Below, piece after piece: positions 8,212 through 20,324 of a DNA stretch of 64,000 nucleotides (position 1 is its first letter; every line of letters begins with the position of its first letter). The position numbers were made by a program, and so were the translations under genes. The stretch is from Spiroplasma phoeniceum (GTDB lineage: Bacteria; Bacillota_I; Bacilli_A; Mycoplasmatales; Mycoplasmataceae), in the NCBI GenBank assembly GCA_026239495.1, contig CP110830.1, positions 2,108,001-2,172,000 of the forward strand, written 5' to 3'. The notes under the pieces were generated by a model. It worked only from the letters and a program-made list of their open reading frames with translations. It ran no database searches and had not been told where the DNA came from.

Positions 8212-9945
8212 ATGTCAAAAAAACTGCACGGGATAGGTGCTAGCAATGGAATTGCAATTGCCAAAGTTTTTAAATTAGAAGAACCAAAATATGAAATTTC
8301 GAATAATACGGTTTCTGATTCGGCAAAAGAAATTAAAATACTAGAAGAAGCAATGCAAAAAGCAAACACAGATATTAAAAAACTACAAAAGATTACCTTA
8401 GACAAATTAGGGGCAGAAAAAGCAGCAATTTTTGAAGCACATAAGGAAATTTTGCGTGATCCAGCAATGATTGATGAAGCAAAAAATATCGTTAAGAGTA
8501 ATAACAATAATGCAGCATATGCAGTTCATATTATTGCTCAAAAGTTTATTACAATGTTTGCAAGTATGGATGATCCATATTTTAAAGAGCGTGCAGCTGA
8601 TGTTAAAGATGTAACTGATCGTTTAATTAAGTATATTTTAAATGTTCCGGTCTTAGATTTAGCAACTATTAGTGAAGAAGTTATTATTGTTGCTGAAGAT
8701 TTAACACCTTCACAAACAGCGCAGTTAAATCCTAAATTTGTGAAAGGATTTAGTTGTGATATGGGGGGGCGTACTAGTCATGCTGCAATTATGGCCCGTA
8801 GTCTAGAAATTCCAGCTGTATTAGGATTAAAAAATATTACAAAACAAGCAAACCATCATGGAATAATTATGATTAATGGAACGACAGGAGAAGTTATCTT
8901 AAATCCAACATCGGCGGAGATTAAAACTTGGACAACAGAAAAAGAAAAATTTTTACAATTTCAACAAGAACTATTGGCATTTAAAGATAAACCAACAGTT
9001 TCAAAAGATGGATATCAAAAATTTGTTTTAGAAGGAAATATTGGATCACCAAAAGATGTTCAAGGTGTTTTGGATAATGGTGGGCAAGGAATTGGATTAT
9101 TTAGAAGTGAGTTCTTATATATGGATAATGACCATTTTCCAACTGAAGATGAGCAATATGAAGCTTATAAAGGTGTTTTGGAAGGAATGAAATGGTGCCC
9201 AGTGATTATTCGAACATTGGATATTGGTGGTGATAAAAAATTATCATATTTTAAATTTCCAGAAGAAATGAACCCATTTTTAGGATATCGTGCAATTCGC
9301 CTTTGTTTAGATAAAACAGATGTTTTTCGAACACAATTACGTGCTTTATTACGTGCTAGTGTGTATGGGAGGGTTGGTATTATGTTTCCAATGATTGCGA
9401 CAGTTGATGAATTTAAAACTGCAAAAAAAATTACCTTAGAAGAAAAAAAAATTTTACTTAAAGAAGGACATAAAGTTGCAGACAATATTGAAATTGGAAT
9501 GATGATGGAAATTCCAGCAGCAGCAATGTTAGCTGATCAGTTTGCAAAACACGCTGATTTCTTTTCAATTGGAACTAATGATTTAATTCAATATACAATG
9601 GCAGCTGATCGAATGAGCCAATTTGTGGCATATTTATACCAACCATATAGCCCATCTGTTTTACGTTTAATTAAAACAATTATTGATGGTGCCCATAAAG
9701 AAGGAAAATGGGTTGGAATGTGCGGTGAAATGGCCGGAGAGGAACAAGCAATTCCGCTTTTAATTGGGATGAAATTAGATTACTTTTCAATGTCTGCCAC
9801 AAGTATTTTAAATGCGCGTCGTATTATTAGCAAATTAGAAGTTTCGGCAATGGAACAATTAGTAACAGAAGCGTTAGAATGTCAAACAAGTGATGAAGTT
9901 TTAGATTTAGTTGAAAAAAGAACAAAAAATGCTTTAGAAGTCTAA
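8212..9945 (+). CDS. ptsI: PTS enzyme I (phosphoenolpyruvate-protein phosphotransferase)
   Basis: 577 aa, the normal length. Enzyme I takes phosphate from PEP and passes it to HPr, the first step of all PTS sugar uptake; cytoplasmic. The phosphohistidine motif GGRTSHAAIMARSLEIPAVLG puts the active His at residue 190. The PEP-binding barrel has RTLDIGGDKKL, MMEIPAAAMLAD, FSIGTNDLIQYTMAADR and MCGEMAGE with the active-site Cys. Start ATG 8212 follows GTGAGG. A dead IIA-Glc gene lies 375 bases downstream, so this was probably a general PTS locus. The enzyme appears fully functional. Confidence 0.97.
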   Translation: MSKKLHGIGASNGIAIAKVFKLEEPKYEISNNTVSDSAKEIKILEEAMQKANTDIKKLQKITLDKLGAEKAAIFEAHKEILRDPAMIDEAKNIVKSNNNNAAYAVHIIAQKFITMFASMDDPYFKERAADVKDVTDRLIKYILNVPVLDLATISEEVIIVAEDLTPSQTAQLNPKFVKGFSCDMGGRTSHAAIMARSLEIPAVLGLKNITKQANHHGIIMINGTTGEVILNPTSAEIKTWTTEKEKFLQFQQELLAFKDKPTVSKDGYQKFVLEGNIGSPKDVQGVLDNGGQGIGLFRSEFLYMDNDHFPTEDEQYEAYKGVLEGMKWCPVIIRTLDIGGDKKLSYFKFPEEMNPFLGYRAIRLCLDKTDVFRTQLRALLRASVYGRVGIMFPMIATVDEFKTAKKITLEEKKILLKEGHKVADNIEIGMMMEIPAAAMLADQFAKHADFFSIGTNDLIQYTMAADRMSQFVAYLYQPYSPSVLRLIKTIIDGAHKEGKWVGMCGEMAGEEQAIPLLIGMKLDYFSMSATSILNARRIISKLEVSAMEQLVTEALECQTSDEVLDLVEKRTKNALEV

Positions 9946-9972
9946 AATTTTAATATAAAATAGGTGGTTTAA

Positions 9973-10233
9973 ATGATAAATTTAAATACGTATGCAATAA
10001 TTGACCTTCCATTGCCAGTTTTAATTGTTTTTGTTGTTATTTTTGTTGAAGACAATTATATAAAACACGCCATAATGCTAAAAATAATAATTTTGCAGTT
10101 AAACAGAAGGCAACAATTCGGGCTGCTTTTCAAAAAAAATAAATATTTAATTTTATTTTTATTATGTTTCTTTTGCTTAATTGGTTCTATTTTGGTTTTA
10201 GTTAAACAACTAGTTGGTTTTCCATTGTTTTAA
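9973..10233 (+). CDS. Hypothetical small membrane protein, possibly frameshifted
   Basis: 86 codons from ATG 9973 after TAGGTGG. It has two hydrophobic stretches (about residues 12-26 and 57-80). In the +2 frame the middle of the same DNA reads as a Cys-rich peptide (YVCNNWPSIASFNCFCCYFC) followed by a basic stretch ending in a TAA near 10140. That looks more like a zinc-ribbon protein than the annotated frame does. It is unclear which frame is real. I recognise no family. The mismatch suggests a broken gene of a Cys-rich membrane-anchored protein. Confidence 0.3.
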   Translation: MINLNTYAIIDLPLPVLIVFVVIFVEDNYIKHAIMLKIIILQLNRRQQFGLLFKKNKYLILFLLCFFCLIGSILVLVKQLVGFPLF

Positions 10234-10320
10234 AAATAGCACATAAATTTAATAATTTTATAGTATACTAAATATAGATGACAAAGTTGTTCTGCTTAAT
10301 GAAAAAAGGAGAAGAAAAGA

Positions 10321-10803
10321 TGGGATTATTTACTAAAAAACCAAAAGAACTTGAAATAATTGCTCCTGTACATGGTGAAATTGTTGCTTTAGATAAAGTT
10401 GTAGATGAAGTATTTTCACAAAAAATGTTAGGTGAGTGCTTAGCGATTAAACCAAGTGCTGGTAATTTTATTGTTCCAATTGCTGGGAAATTAATTACCG
10501 TTTTTCCGACAAGTCATGCTTATGAAATCAAAAGTAATAATGGTGCTGAAATTTTATTACACATCGGAATGGGTACAGTTTCATTAAATGGATAAGGATT
10601 CGATATTCAAGTAAAACAAGATGATAATGTTAAACAAGGGGGATTTATTATGTAATGTTGGTTTAGCATTTTTAAAAGCTGAAAATGTACCAAGTTTAGA
10701 GGCGCCAATTGTTTTTACACCATAAACAATGAGCGGTAAGACAATTAATAATGTTAAAACAGGCAATGTTAAACAAGGATAAATTATTGCTGTTATTAAA
10801 TAG
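10321..10803 (+). pseudogene. crr: PTS glucose-type IIA component, dead
   Basis: 161 codons from MGLFTKKPKELEIIAPVHGE to TAG 10801, the normal IIA-Glc length. Both His residues of the active site are present (SHAYEIK and ILLHIGMGTV). The usual LNGEGF motif reads LNG-stop-GF (GAA to TAA). The later part continues in frame only with more changes: a disrupted stretch near 10650, TAA in FTP-stop-TMSG, and TAA in KQG-stop-IIAV. The normal product would carry phosphate from HPr to a IIBC sugar permease. Enzyme I nearby is intact, so only this carrier is lost here. Confidence 0.85.
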
Positions 10804-10822
10804 GAAATAATTTTAAACTAAT

Positions 10823-10855
10823 AAGTGATTTATAAAATGGAAATCACTTTTATTT
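10823..10855 (+). terminator. Terminator after crr
   Basis: AAGTGATTT (10823-10831) pairs with AAATCACTT (10841-10849), followed by a T-rich run. Confidence 0.75.
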
Positions 10856-10885
10856 TTGTTTATAAAGTATATTCTAGATTGTTTT

Positions 10886-10894
10886 TGCTATAAT
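10886..10894 (+). promoter_or_regulatory. Extended -10 promoter for the membrane protein gene
   Basis: TGCTATAAT, an extended -10 element, lies 23 bases before ATG 10918 and just after the crr terminator. This marks the start of a new transcription unit that probably covers the membrane gene, ligA and gatCAB. Confidence 0.6.
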
Positions 10895-10917
10895 TGTTAA
10901 GAAAGGAAGAAGGTCAA

Positions 10918-12534
10918 ATGGTAAAAATATTTTTAATTGCGATTGTTTTTTTCTTATATTATTACTGAGTTTTTTCTTCAACAGGGGCAATTTTAGCCGA
11001 ATTTTTAAAAATTCGAACTAAAAATATTTATTTTGGGATGATTATAGGTTTTTTCTTTTATTTTGCTGTTATTTCTTTTTTGCTAATTCCATTAGAATTT
11101 ATTCCTAGTTTACGTTATATTATTTTAGTTTATTCATTATTATCAATTAATATTTTATATTCATTATTTTTGTTATTATTTATCCGTTATTGATTTAATA
11201 TTAATTTATTAGATTGAAATCATGCCATTTTTTTTGTTGCATTTGGTGTTTTTATGGCATTATATTATTCTAAAAATTATTTTATTGCTCCTTCAGGCTC
11301 AAACATTACTAATAGTTATATTTTAAGTTTTTATTTTATTAATTCAGTTGATAATAATATTATTTTTAAATTAAATCCAAATGTTACGATTGCTAATTCT
11401 CAAGCTTTAGCAACATTATCTTGGTTTACAAATGTTTCAGTTTGATTTGTAATGACTGGAATTGATCCAAGTGATGTTATTTGAAATTTATTAAATATTT
11501 TAGATGCAATGCTATTTGCTTCAATTTTTGTAAAATTATTGAGTAATTTTGCTAATAAAAAAAGTAATTGTTTTTTAATTGGTACTTTATCGCTCCTTGT
11601 TTTATCTGTTTCAAAATTATTAATTTATTATTTTGGATATGATTCATGGCATCAACAGAATATGTTAACTGGTTTATTTTTTGTCACTTTTATTTTAATG
11701 ACAATTTACACAAATGAAGAATACCGCAGTCGTAATATGCCTTGAATTGTTGGTATTATTTTTTCAAGTTATATTACCTTTGAATGAGAGGCGTCGTATA
11801 TTATGCTATTTATTATTTATGTTTCAACATGGATTAGTATGTTAAAATATAAAACTAATTTCTTAAAAGATATGGTTAAGTTTACTTTATTTTCAACATT
11901 ATGTTTTATCTTTTACAACGCACAAATAAAAAATATTTTATTAATTTTTATTTTTTTAGGATTATTTTTGTTAATGATAATTTTATCATTTTTGTTATAT
12001 CGCAATTATTCACAAGTACATGATATTGAAATAATGATGTATCTAGGGCAAAAAAAATTATTATTTGTTGTACCGATTATTTTTACTCTAATTTCAGCAG
12101 TCATTGTTTTAGCAATGGGGGAAAATAACTTAAATTTTTGAACATTAGAAACAATTGCATCAGCTTTATATGTGCAGTTAGAATTGGGGCGCTGAGAACC
12201 ATGAACAAATATTGTCTTCTTAATTATTTCTTTTGTCTTTTTGGCTTTAGCTTTAATTTGATTATTCTTTTTTGAACGAATTCCGAATTTTGTTGCAAAA
12301 ACTCCAATTAATATGCTATCAATTTTAACAGTAACTTTCTTTAATCCGTTAGTTGGGCGTTTTTTAATTTTAATTTTTAATGAACAAGCTTTGTTAAACA
12401 ATTCTAGAGTTTTTATTGTTGCGTTATTAGTTGCCTTAAATATTAGTGTTTATGCATTGAAAATTAAATCGTTTAAAAAATGGCATTTAAAAAAACCACC
12501 AATCCCCCCCCCACACATCATAAAAAGAACTTAA
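10918..12534 (+). CDS. Large polytopic membrane protein, unknown function
   Basis: 538 aa, read through many TGA (Trp) codons. It is hydrophobic over nearly its whole length, with roughly a dozen possible transmembrane segments and only short polar loops (for example around NPNVTIANSQALATLSW). I see no transporter signature or catalytic motif. The C-terminal tail is basic (KKWHLKKPPIPPP) and contains a C9 tract at 12504-12512. A change of one C would replace the tail. The start ATG follows AAGGAAGAAGG. ligA begins 25 bases downstream, probably in the same unit. Function not assigned. Confidence 0.8.
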
Positions 12535-12559
12535 AAATAATAAAATAAAGGAGGGTGTT

Positions 12560-14563
<2,004 letters not shown>

Positions 14564-14564
14564 G

Positions 14565-14858
14565 ATGGCGCGAATTACAAAAGAAGTATTACAAATGTTA
14601 GCACATGATATTATGCTAGATTTACAAGATGAGGAACTAACTAATTTAAGTCAAGAATTTGATGTTATTTTAAAACAAATGGATTTAGTACAAAAAATTG
14701 ATACAACCAATGTTCATTCGATGCATTTTCCATTTGATTTAACAGTTGACTATTTGCGTGAGGATGATGAGATTGATGTTGCTCCGCAAGCTGAAATTTT
14801 AGCTGCAGCACCAAAAAAAATAGATGATTATATTGTAATTAATAGGGTGGTTAAATAG
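14565..14858 (+). CDS. gatC: Asp/Glu-tRNA amidotransferase subunit C
   Basis: 97 aa. It is a small subunit that stabilises the GatA-GatB contact in the enzyme that turns Glu-tRNA(Gln) into Gln-tRNA(Gln). Typical features are the N-terminal TKEVLQMLAHDIMLDLQDEEL and the C-terminal LREDDEIDV. It starts one base after ligA, and gatA follows with one base between, so all are translated from one message. Confidence 0.93.
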   Translation: MARITKEVLQMLAHDIMLDLQDEELTNLSQEFDVILKQMDLVQKIDTTNVHSMHFPFDLTVDYLREDDEIDVAPQAEILAAAPKKIDDYIVINRVVK

Positions 14859-14859
14859 A

Positions 14860-16335
14860 ATGGCAGCTTATTCAATCAAAGACTTACATCATCTTTTAGT
14901 TTCTAAAAAAATTACTCCATCGCAAATAGTTAAGGATGCTTTTACTAATTTAGACAAATATCAGGGTTTAAATGCAACAGTGACAGAATTAAAAACAGAA
15001 GCCACAGCTTTGGCATCTAAATTAGACCGCTTTGTTGTTCCTAAAAATAATTATTTATTTGCTTTACCATATTTTGCAAAAGATAATTTTGCAACAAAAG
15101 GAATCAAGACAACGGCGAGTTCAAAAATTTTAGAAAATTTTATTCCAAATTATGAATCAACAGTAACTAATATTTTGAAAGAAAACAATAGTATTTTATT
15201 AGGAAAAGCGGCTTTGGATGAGTTAGGAATGGGTGGGCATGGTTTATATGCCTTAACAGCAGATGTTTTAAACCCTTGAGATTTGAGCCGGATTACTGGT
15301 GGCTCATCGTCTGGCTCAGCAGCTTTAGTTGCAGCTGGTGTTGTTCCATTTGCATTAGGAACAGATACAGGGGATTCAGTACGAAAACCGGCAGGTTATT
15401 GTGGTGTTGTTGGTTTTAAACCAACTTATGGTTTAATTTCGCGGTATGGTGTTTTTCCTTATGCGCCATCATTAGATACGGTTGGATATTTTACTCGAAC
15501 TGTTGAAGACAGTGCAATTGTTTTTGATTATTTAGCACAAGAAGATCACAAGGATGCAACCTCATTAAAGAGCAAGGAACAAGGTTATTTTAAAAATTTA
15601 TCATCAGAAAAAATCAAAGAACAAAAATTTGCTTATTTAAAAAATGCACATGCGATTCTTCCAGATGAAATTAGAATTCATTTTGATCATTTATATGATG
15701 AATTAACAGCCCGCGGAATTAGTGTTACAGCAATTGATTTTCCAGAAGATTTACTAAAAGCATTAATGCCAGTTTATATGGTGATTTCTTTTGCCGAAGC
15801 AGTAAGTAGTCATTCAATGTTGGATGGAATTAATTATGGAACACGAGTTGATGGGGGCACTTATCAAGAAGTAATGATGAATTCACGCACTAATGGTTTT
15901 GGTCATGTTGTTAAGCGTCGTTATGTTATTGGTTCGTACACTTTAACAAAAAATAACCAAACATTATTATTTTTAAAAGCAAAACGAGTACGACGTTTAA
16001 TTGTCAATGCTTTAACTACTGTTTTTGCAAAATATGACTTTTTATTATTACCAGCTGCATCAACGATTGCTCCAAAAATTACTACCATTAAAGATCAAAT
16101 TTTAACAGAGGCAGAACTAGAAAATTATGTTGATGATTTATTAGTATTAGGTAATTTAATGGGTAATCCATCATTAACTGTTCCACTTGCTTTTGTTGAT
16201 AAAATGCCAATTGGAATAAATGTTAATGCTGCTCCTTTTGCTGACCAAAAGGTCTTTAATGCTAGTTTATCAATTGAACAGATTACTGGAATTAAAAATA
16301 AAGTGGCACCAGAAAGGGGTAACAATCATGATTAA
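14860..16335 (+). CDS. gatA: Asp/Glu-tRNA amidotransferase subunit A
   Basis: 491 aa. This amidase subunit frees ammonia from glutamine. The Ser-cisSer-Lys triad is visible: Lys74 in YFAKDNF, the Gly/Ser-rich loop TGGSSSGSAALVAAG, and the nucleophile loop GTDTGDSVRKPAGYCG. A TGA (Trp) at 15280-15282 (LNPWDLSRI) would split it under the standard code. It overlaps gatB by 8 bases, as expected for coupled translation. Confidence 0.97.
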
Positions 16336-17770
16336 TTTTGAGGTAGTAATTGGAATTGAAAATCATGTTGAATTAAAAACAAAGACAAAAATGTTTTCTT
16401 CTGGCGCAGTGAGTTATGGGGCTAAACCCAATAGTATGGTTAATCCAATGGATGTTGGCTATCCAGGGGTAATGCCAACAGTTAATAAAAAGGGGGTTGA
16501 GTTAGCGTTAAGTGCTTGCCAGGCACTTAATTTGACAATTGATCCAGTCGTTCAATTTGATCGTAAAAATTATTATTACCCTGATTTAGCAAAAGGTTTT
16601 CAAATTACGCAGCAATATTATCCAATTGGTCAAAATGGATATTTAACGATTATTGATGAGAATAATAAACCTTTTAAAGTAGAAATTGAACGTCTACATA
16701 TTGAAGAAGATAGTGCTAAACAGTTGCATGAAGATGACCAAACGTTATTAGATTATAATCGTGCTGGAATTGGTTTAATTGAAATTGTAACTCGCCCTGT
16801 ATTACGGTCGGCGTTTCAAGTTCGTCAATATTTAAAAGCTTTACGTGAAATTTTAGTTTATACCAAAGTTAGTGACGCTAAAATGAATGAGGGTTCATTA
16901 CGATGCGACGTTAACATTTCGTTACGTCCAATTGGTGTGAAAACATTTGGTGATAAGGTTGAATTAAAAAATCTTAATTCAATTGCAAATGTTGAAAAGG
17001 CAATTGAATATGAAATTCAAAGACAAAGTGAACTTTTATTAATTGGAAAAAGAATTGAACAAGAGACACGCCGATTTGATGAAAAAACAAAAACAACGGT
17101 TTTAATGCGTCATAAAACTGATGCTATTGATTATAAATATTTTTATGAACCAAATATTTTTCCAATTAAATTAGATCCAAATTGAATGAAAAAAGTTCTT
17201 AAAAATATGCCAGAATTGCCAGATGCTAAACGTAAACGTTATTTATCAAAATTAAACTTAAAACAAGATGATGTTGAAATTATTTTACAAGATTATGCCT
17301 TAATGATTTTTTTTGAAGCAGCAATTAAGTTATCACCACATTATGAAATGATTTCTCATTATTTATTTGGTGATATTAGTGCTTATTTAAATCAAAAGGG
17401 ACTAACAATAAGTGAAACAGTATTAACACCAAAAAATTTAGTTGAAATGATTATGTTAATTAATCAAAATATAATTTCAAATAAACAAGCCAAAACAGTG
17501 TTACAACGAATTTTAAATGAAGATTGTGCTCCAACAAAAATTGTTGCTGAATTAGGATTAAAACAAATTAGTGACCCAGTTGAAATTAAAACAATTATTG
17601 AGCCAGTTTTTAATGCTAATATAGAACTGCTAGAACAATATGAGCGACGACCAGAACGAGTAATTAATTTTTTTATGGGCGAATTAATGAAATTAACAAA
17701 AGAACAAGTTGCCCCAGAAATTGGCCAACAAGTAGTTATTGAATTAATTACAGCGAAACAAAGGAAATAA
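16328..17770 (+). CDS. gatB: Asp/Glu-tRNA amidotransferase subunit B
   Basis: 480 aa. It binds tRNA and carries the kinase-like transamidation site. Typical motifs are EVVIGIENHVELKTKTKMF, NPMDVGYPGVMP, LHIEEDSAKQLH, DYNRAGIGLIEIVTRP, MNEGSLRCDVNISLRP and the C-terminal YqeY-like domain. The start ATG 16328 lies inside the end of gatA. A TGA (Trp) at 17183 is read through. It is the last gene of the ligA-gatCAB unit. Confidence 0.97.
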
Positions 17771-17795
17771 AAAGAAATGATAAAAGACTGCTGCA

Positions 17796-17935
17796 CAGTT
17801 TCAAATAACTGAGAATTATTTTTTTAATTTAAAATGCTTTTTAATTCAAATTGAATTGGAGGCATTTTTAATTTTAAAACCCTTCTATAATTATTATACT
17901 CAACAATATAATTATCTATCATATTTTTTTTGCTT
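17796..17935 (-). pseudogene. IS3-family orfB, 3' fragment
   Basis: This is the terminus plus about the last 37 codons of the orfB at 37979 (NNYRRVLKLKMPPIQFELKS). The terminal sequence CAAATAACTGAGAATTATT matches the IS3 end near 37955. The rest of the element is gone; plectrovirus sequence begins just after. Confidence 0.8.
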
Positions 17936-17958
17936 TTAAATTGTAAATGCCAAATCAT

Positions 17959-17990
17959 AAAAAGTTAACTATTAATTTAGTTAACTTTTT
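17959..17990 (+). terminator. Strong hairpin terminator
   Basis: AAAGTTAACTA pairs with TAGTTAACTTT around a 6-base loop, followed by T-rich DNA. It stands at the left edge of the plectrovirus remnant and may be its transcription terminator. Confidence 0.7.
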
Positions 17991-18016
17991 TAATTTAATT
18001 ATAGGAGGTTGAAATT

Positions 18017-18127
18017 ATGCAAACAAAGCAATATTTTATTTTGCGGTCGTTAGTGAAAAAGTATGGTAAAGATAATGTTATTAATATTGTCAATAAGATT
18101 GCAAATTATATTGAAATTAAAAAGTAA
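18017..18127 (+). CDS. Plectrovirus-type 36-aa protein
   Basis: 36 aa (MQTKQYFILRSLVKKYGKDN...), basic and helical, with a strong AGGAGG ribosome binding site. Small proteins of this sort occur in SpV1-like plectroviruses, and the following genes support that setting. Function unknown. Confidence 0.55.
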   Translation: MQTKQYFILRSLVKKYGKDNVINIVNKIANYIEIKK

Positions 18128-18250
18128 AGAATAAATTATTCCGCATAATTTATTAGCGGATAATTTATTCAATAATGTTTTTTAAGTGGAGCGGAGCGAC
18201 GACGAGTGGCGCGAGTTTGCAAATTTCAATTTTTTAATTTATCGAAAGGA
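18128..18250. other. Inverted repeat and GC-rich stretch in the plectrovirus remnant
   Basis: AATAAATTATTCCGC and GCGGATAATTTATT form an inverted repeat near 18131-18170. They are followed by an unusually GC-rich block (GGAGCGGAGCGACGACGAG, about 18188-18216). No gene fits. It may be a replication or packaging signal of the filamentous phage; this is inference. Confidence 0.4.
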
Positions 18251-18252
18251 GT

Positions 18253-19323
18253 AGACTTCTTGCGATACCTGGTTTTATTATTAAAATATTATTATAAAAT
18301 ATAATTTATGAGGATATTAAATTATGAAATTTGATGAATTTAAAAATATTAATGATAAAGAATGATTAAGATTAACAGGAATAAAACAAGATATTTTTAA
18401 TAAAATGTTAGATATTTTACAAGTAGCTGAAATAGAAAAATTTAAAAAAGGTGGCAAAGCTAATAAATTATCACTAGAAAATCGATTATTGATGACTTTA
18501 TCGTATTGACGAGAATATCGGACTTATTTTCATCTTGCTAAAAGTTTTGATATTAGTGAATCTAGTTGTTATCGCAATATCGAGTGAATTGAAGATATTT
18601 TAATTAAACACTCTGATTTTCAACAACTCGCTGGTAAAAAAGCACTAATAAATGATTATTTTAATGATAAAATTATTATTATTGATGTTACCGAAACCCC
18701 AATCCAACGCCCAAAAAAAAGACAAAAACAATCTTATTCTGGTAAAAAGAAAAAACACACCATTAAAACACAAGTAATTATCGAACAAGAAACCAAAAAA
18801 ATTATTGCAACAAGTTTTTCGCTTGGTAAAAAACACGATTATGCTTTATTTAAAGAATCAAAAATATCAATTTTAAAAAATACCAAATTAATAGTTGATA
18901 GCGGTTATCAATGAATTCAAAAAATTCACAATAATGTTCTAATACCTGCAAAAAAAACAAAGAAAAACCCTTTAAACAAAGTACAAAAACAACGTAATAG
19001 AATAGTTTCAAAAATGAGAATTATTATTAAAAATATTTTTGCTATTCTTAAAAAATTTAAAATTATCACAGAAAAATATCGTAATCGAAGAAAACGATTT
19101 AGTTTAAGATTTAATTTAATTGCTTCAATTTATAATTTACAATTATTATAGTTATCATAAAAGATTTATTTAAAATTAACGAATTTGAATAATAAAATAA
19201 TTTTTCGTTGTGGCAAAATATTAAATTTTTAAATAAAAGACATAATTAATTAAAATTATAATTTTATATTAACCCCTTTTTACAAATATTTGAAATTATT
19301 TTAATGGGTTATGCAAGAAGTCT
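18253..19323 (+). mobile_element. IS5-family element, subtype A, copy 2
   Basis: 1071 bp with AGACTTCTTGC inverted ends and AGT duplications (18250-18252 and 19324-19326). It is inserted between plectrovirus genes. It is the only copy here whose transposase is one uninterrupted frame. Confidence 0.93.
18324..19151 (+). CDS. IS5-family transposase, single frame but catalytic Glu replaced
   Basis: 275 aa with TGA as Trp. It has an N-terminal HTH domain, then the DDE domain with IIIDVTETPIQRP (first Asp), VDSGYQW (second Asp) and a third motif reading RIIIKNIFAILK. Other copies have RIIIENIFAILK, so the catalytic Glu is Lys here. A Gly after YQ is also Trp (TGA). The A-run is CCC-A8-GAC, which fuses the two frames that A7 copies keep separate. 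Expressed, it would probably be inactive for strand transfer. Confidence 0.85.
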
Positions 19324-19332
19324 AGTTATATT

Positions 19333-19482
19333 ATGCCAGTATGATTAACGTGAATATTTAGTATTTTGATTTTGTTAGGTATTTTTGCGTGAATTGGTTT
19401 ATCAATTTATCAAAAAATTCGCCAAATTCAAGGTAAGAAAAAAGAAAAAAAAGAACTTGAAAAAAAGGAGGATAGAAAATAA
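19333..19482 (+). CDS. Plectrovirus-type small membrane protein
   Basis: 49 aa with one transmembrane segment (residues 7-26, with TGA-Trp) and a strongly basic, Lys/Glu-rich tail. The stop overlaps the ATG of the next gene (TAATG). The IS insertion lies only 9 bases before the ATG, so the original ribosome binding site, or part of a longer gene, may be lost. Confidence 0.55.
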
Positions 19483-19709
19483 TGAATTTATTAACTGAAA
19501 CAGTTACAAAAATCGGTTTTGGTGATGGAATGAATTCCATTTGAACTGGTTTAGGTAATGCAATGGGTAAAGCAAAAGATTCTGTATATGGTATTTTACC
19601 GCAATTAATGATTTTTTTAGGTGATGCGTGAATTATTTTAATTCCATTTGGATTATTTATTATCATTAAGATATTAAACTTTTTCCGTCATATGGTTAAA
19701 GGATTTTAA
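19482..19709 (+). CDS. Plectrovirus major coat-like protein
   Basis: 75 aa: an amphipathic N-terminal part (MNLLTETVTKIGFGDGMN), then a long hydrophobic helix (about residues 40-66) and a basic end (FFRHMVKGF). This acidic/helix/basic design is that of filamentous-phage major coat proteins, which sit in the host membrane before assembly. The gene has a good AGGAGG site and the context is SpV1-like. Coat identity is inferred from architecture and position. Confidence 0.6.
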
Positions 19710-20018
19710 TAGAGTATATTACTCTAATATTCAAAGTATTTTAACAAAAACTAAGGTACACTAGTTTATTTATTTTTATTAATTTATTTTATATAACTAT
19801 TACTTTAAAACTTAATAGTGTTTTTAGGTGTGCAAATTTTTATTATTTTATATATTTACCATTGTTAATAACATTGTTTATTAAACATTAAATAAACAAT
19901 ATATAAGCATTATGTATAACATTGTTAATAATCAATGTTTTTATCAATAAATAAGCAATATATAAACATTAAATATAAAATTGTTTATTAAAAAAATATT
20001 TAGTTAGGAGTTGATTTT
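19710..20018. other. AT-rich intergenic region with repeated ACATTGTTTATTA blocks
   Basis: No gene is visible. The stretch holds several near-copies of ATTGTTAATAAC, ACATTGTTTATTA and AATAAACAATATATAA, partly as inverted repeats, between 19850 and 19990. It could be the filamentous-phage intergenic or replication origin region, or a terminator after the coat gene. Nothing decides this. Confidence 0.4.
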
Positions 20019-20138
20019 ATGAAAATTAATAAAACTAATTTATTATTTACTATTTTGGTTTCATTGTTTGTTTCTATTATTTTATCTTTTGTAATTTGAG
20101 TTTTATATTATTTAGTTACAAGATATTTAAACAATTAA
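20019..20138 (+). CDS. Plectrovirus-type single-span membrane protein
   Basis: 39 aa (MKINKTNLLFTILVSLFVSI...), one transmembrane helix (about residues 8-32), with a TAGGAG ribosome binding site. Probably a minor virion or assembly protein by context. Confidence 0.5.
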
Positions 20139-20159
20139 TTAGATAAAGGAGGTTTAATA

Positions 20160-20324
20160 TTTCATGTTTCAATTTTAATTATATTAACTTTAAATATTTT
20201 CATTATATATATTCAATTTTTATATACAACATATTTTTATAAATATAATGGAAAATCAATTAAAAAGGAGTTGATAAATAATGAAAAAGTTTATATTTTT
20301 CTTAAAAAATTTTTGTTATATTAG
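20160..20324 (+). CDS. Possible small membrane ORF without a standard start
   Basis: About 53 open codons (HVSILIILTLNIFIIYIQFLY...) follow a strong AAAGGAGG at 20145-20152, but no ATG, GTG or TTG lies in this frame after it. The ATG at the right distance (20164) opens only four codons. Either a non-standard start is used or the 5' end is damaged. The last part overlaps the next gene. Confidence 0.3.
   Translation, partial: FHVSILIILTLNIFIIYIQFLYTTYFYKYNGKSIKKELINNEKVYIFLKKFLLY

Noticed and set aside
9165-9485. Long minus-strand ORF inside ptsI
   Set aside because: It is a shadow of the real gene; no ribosome binding site and no recognisable product.
19850-19990. Repeated blocks in the plectrovirus remnant as a CRISPR array
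   Set aside because: Repeats are short, AT-rich and irregular, with no constant spacers and no cas genes in the window.
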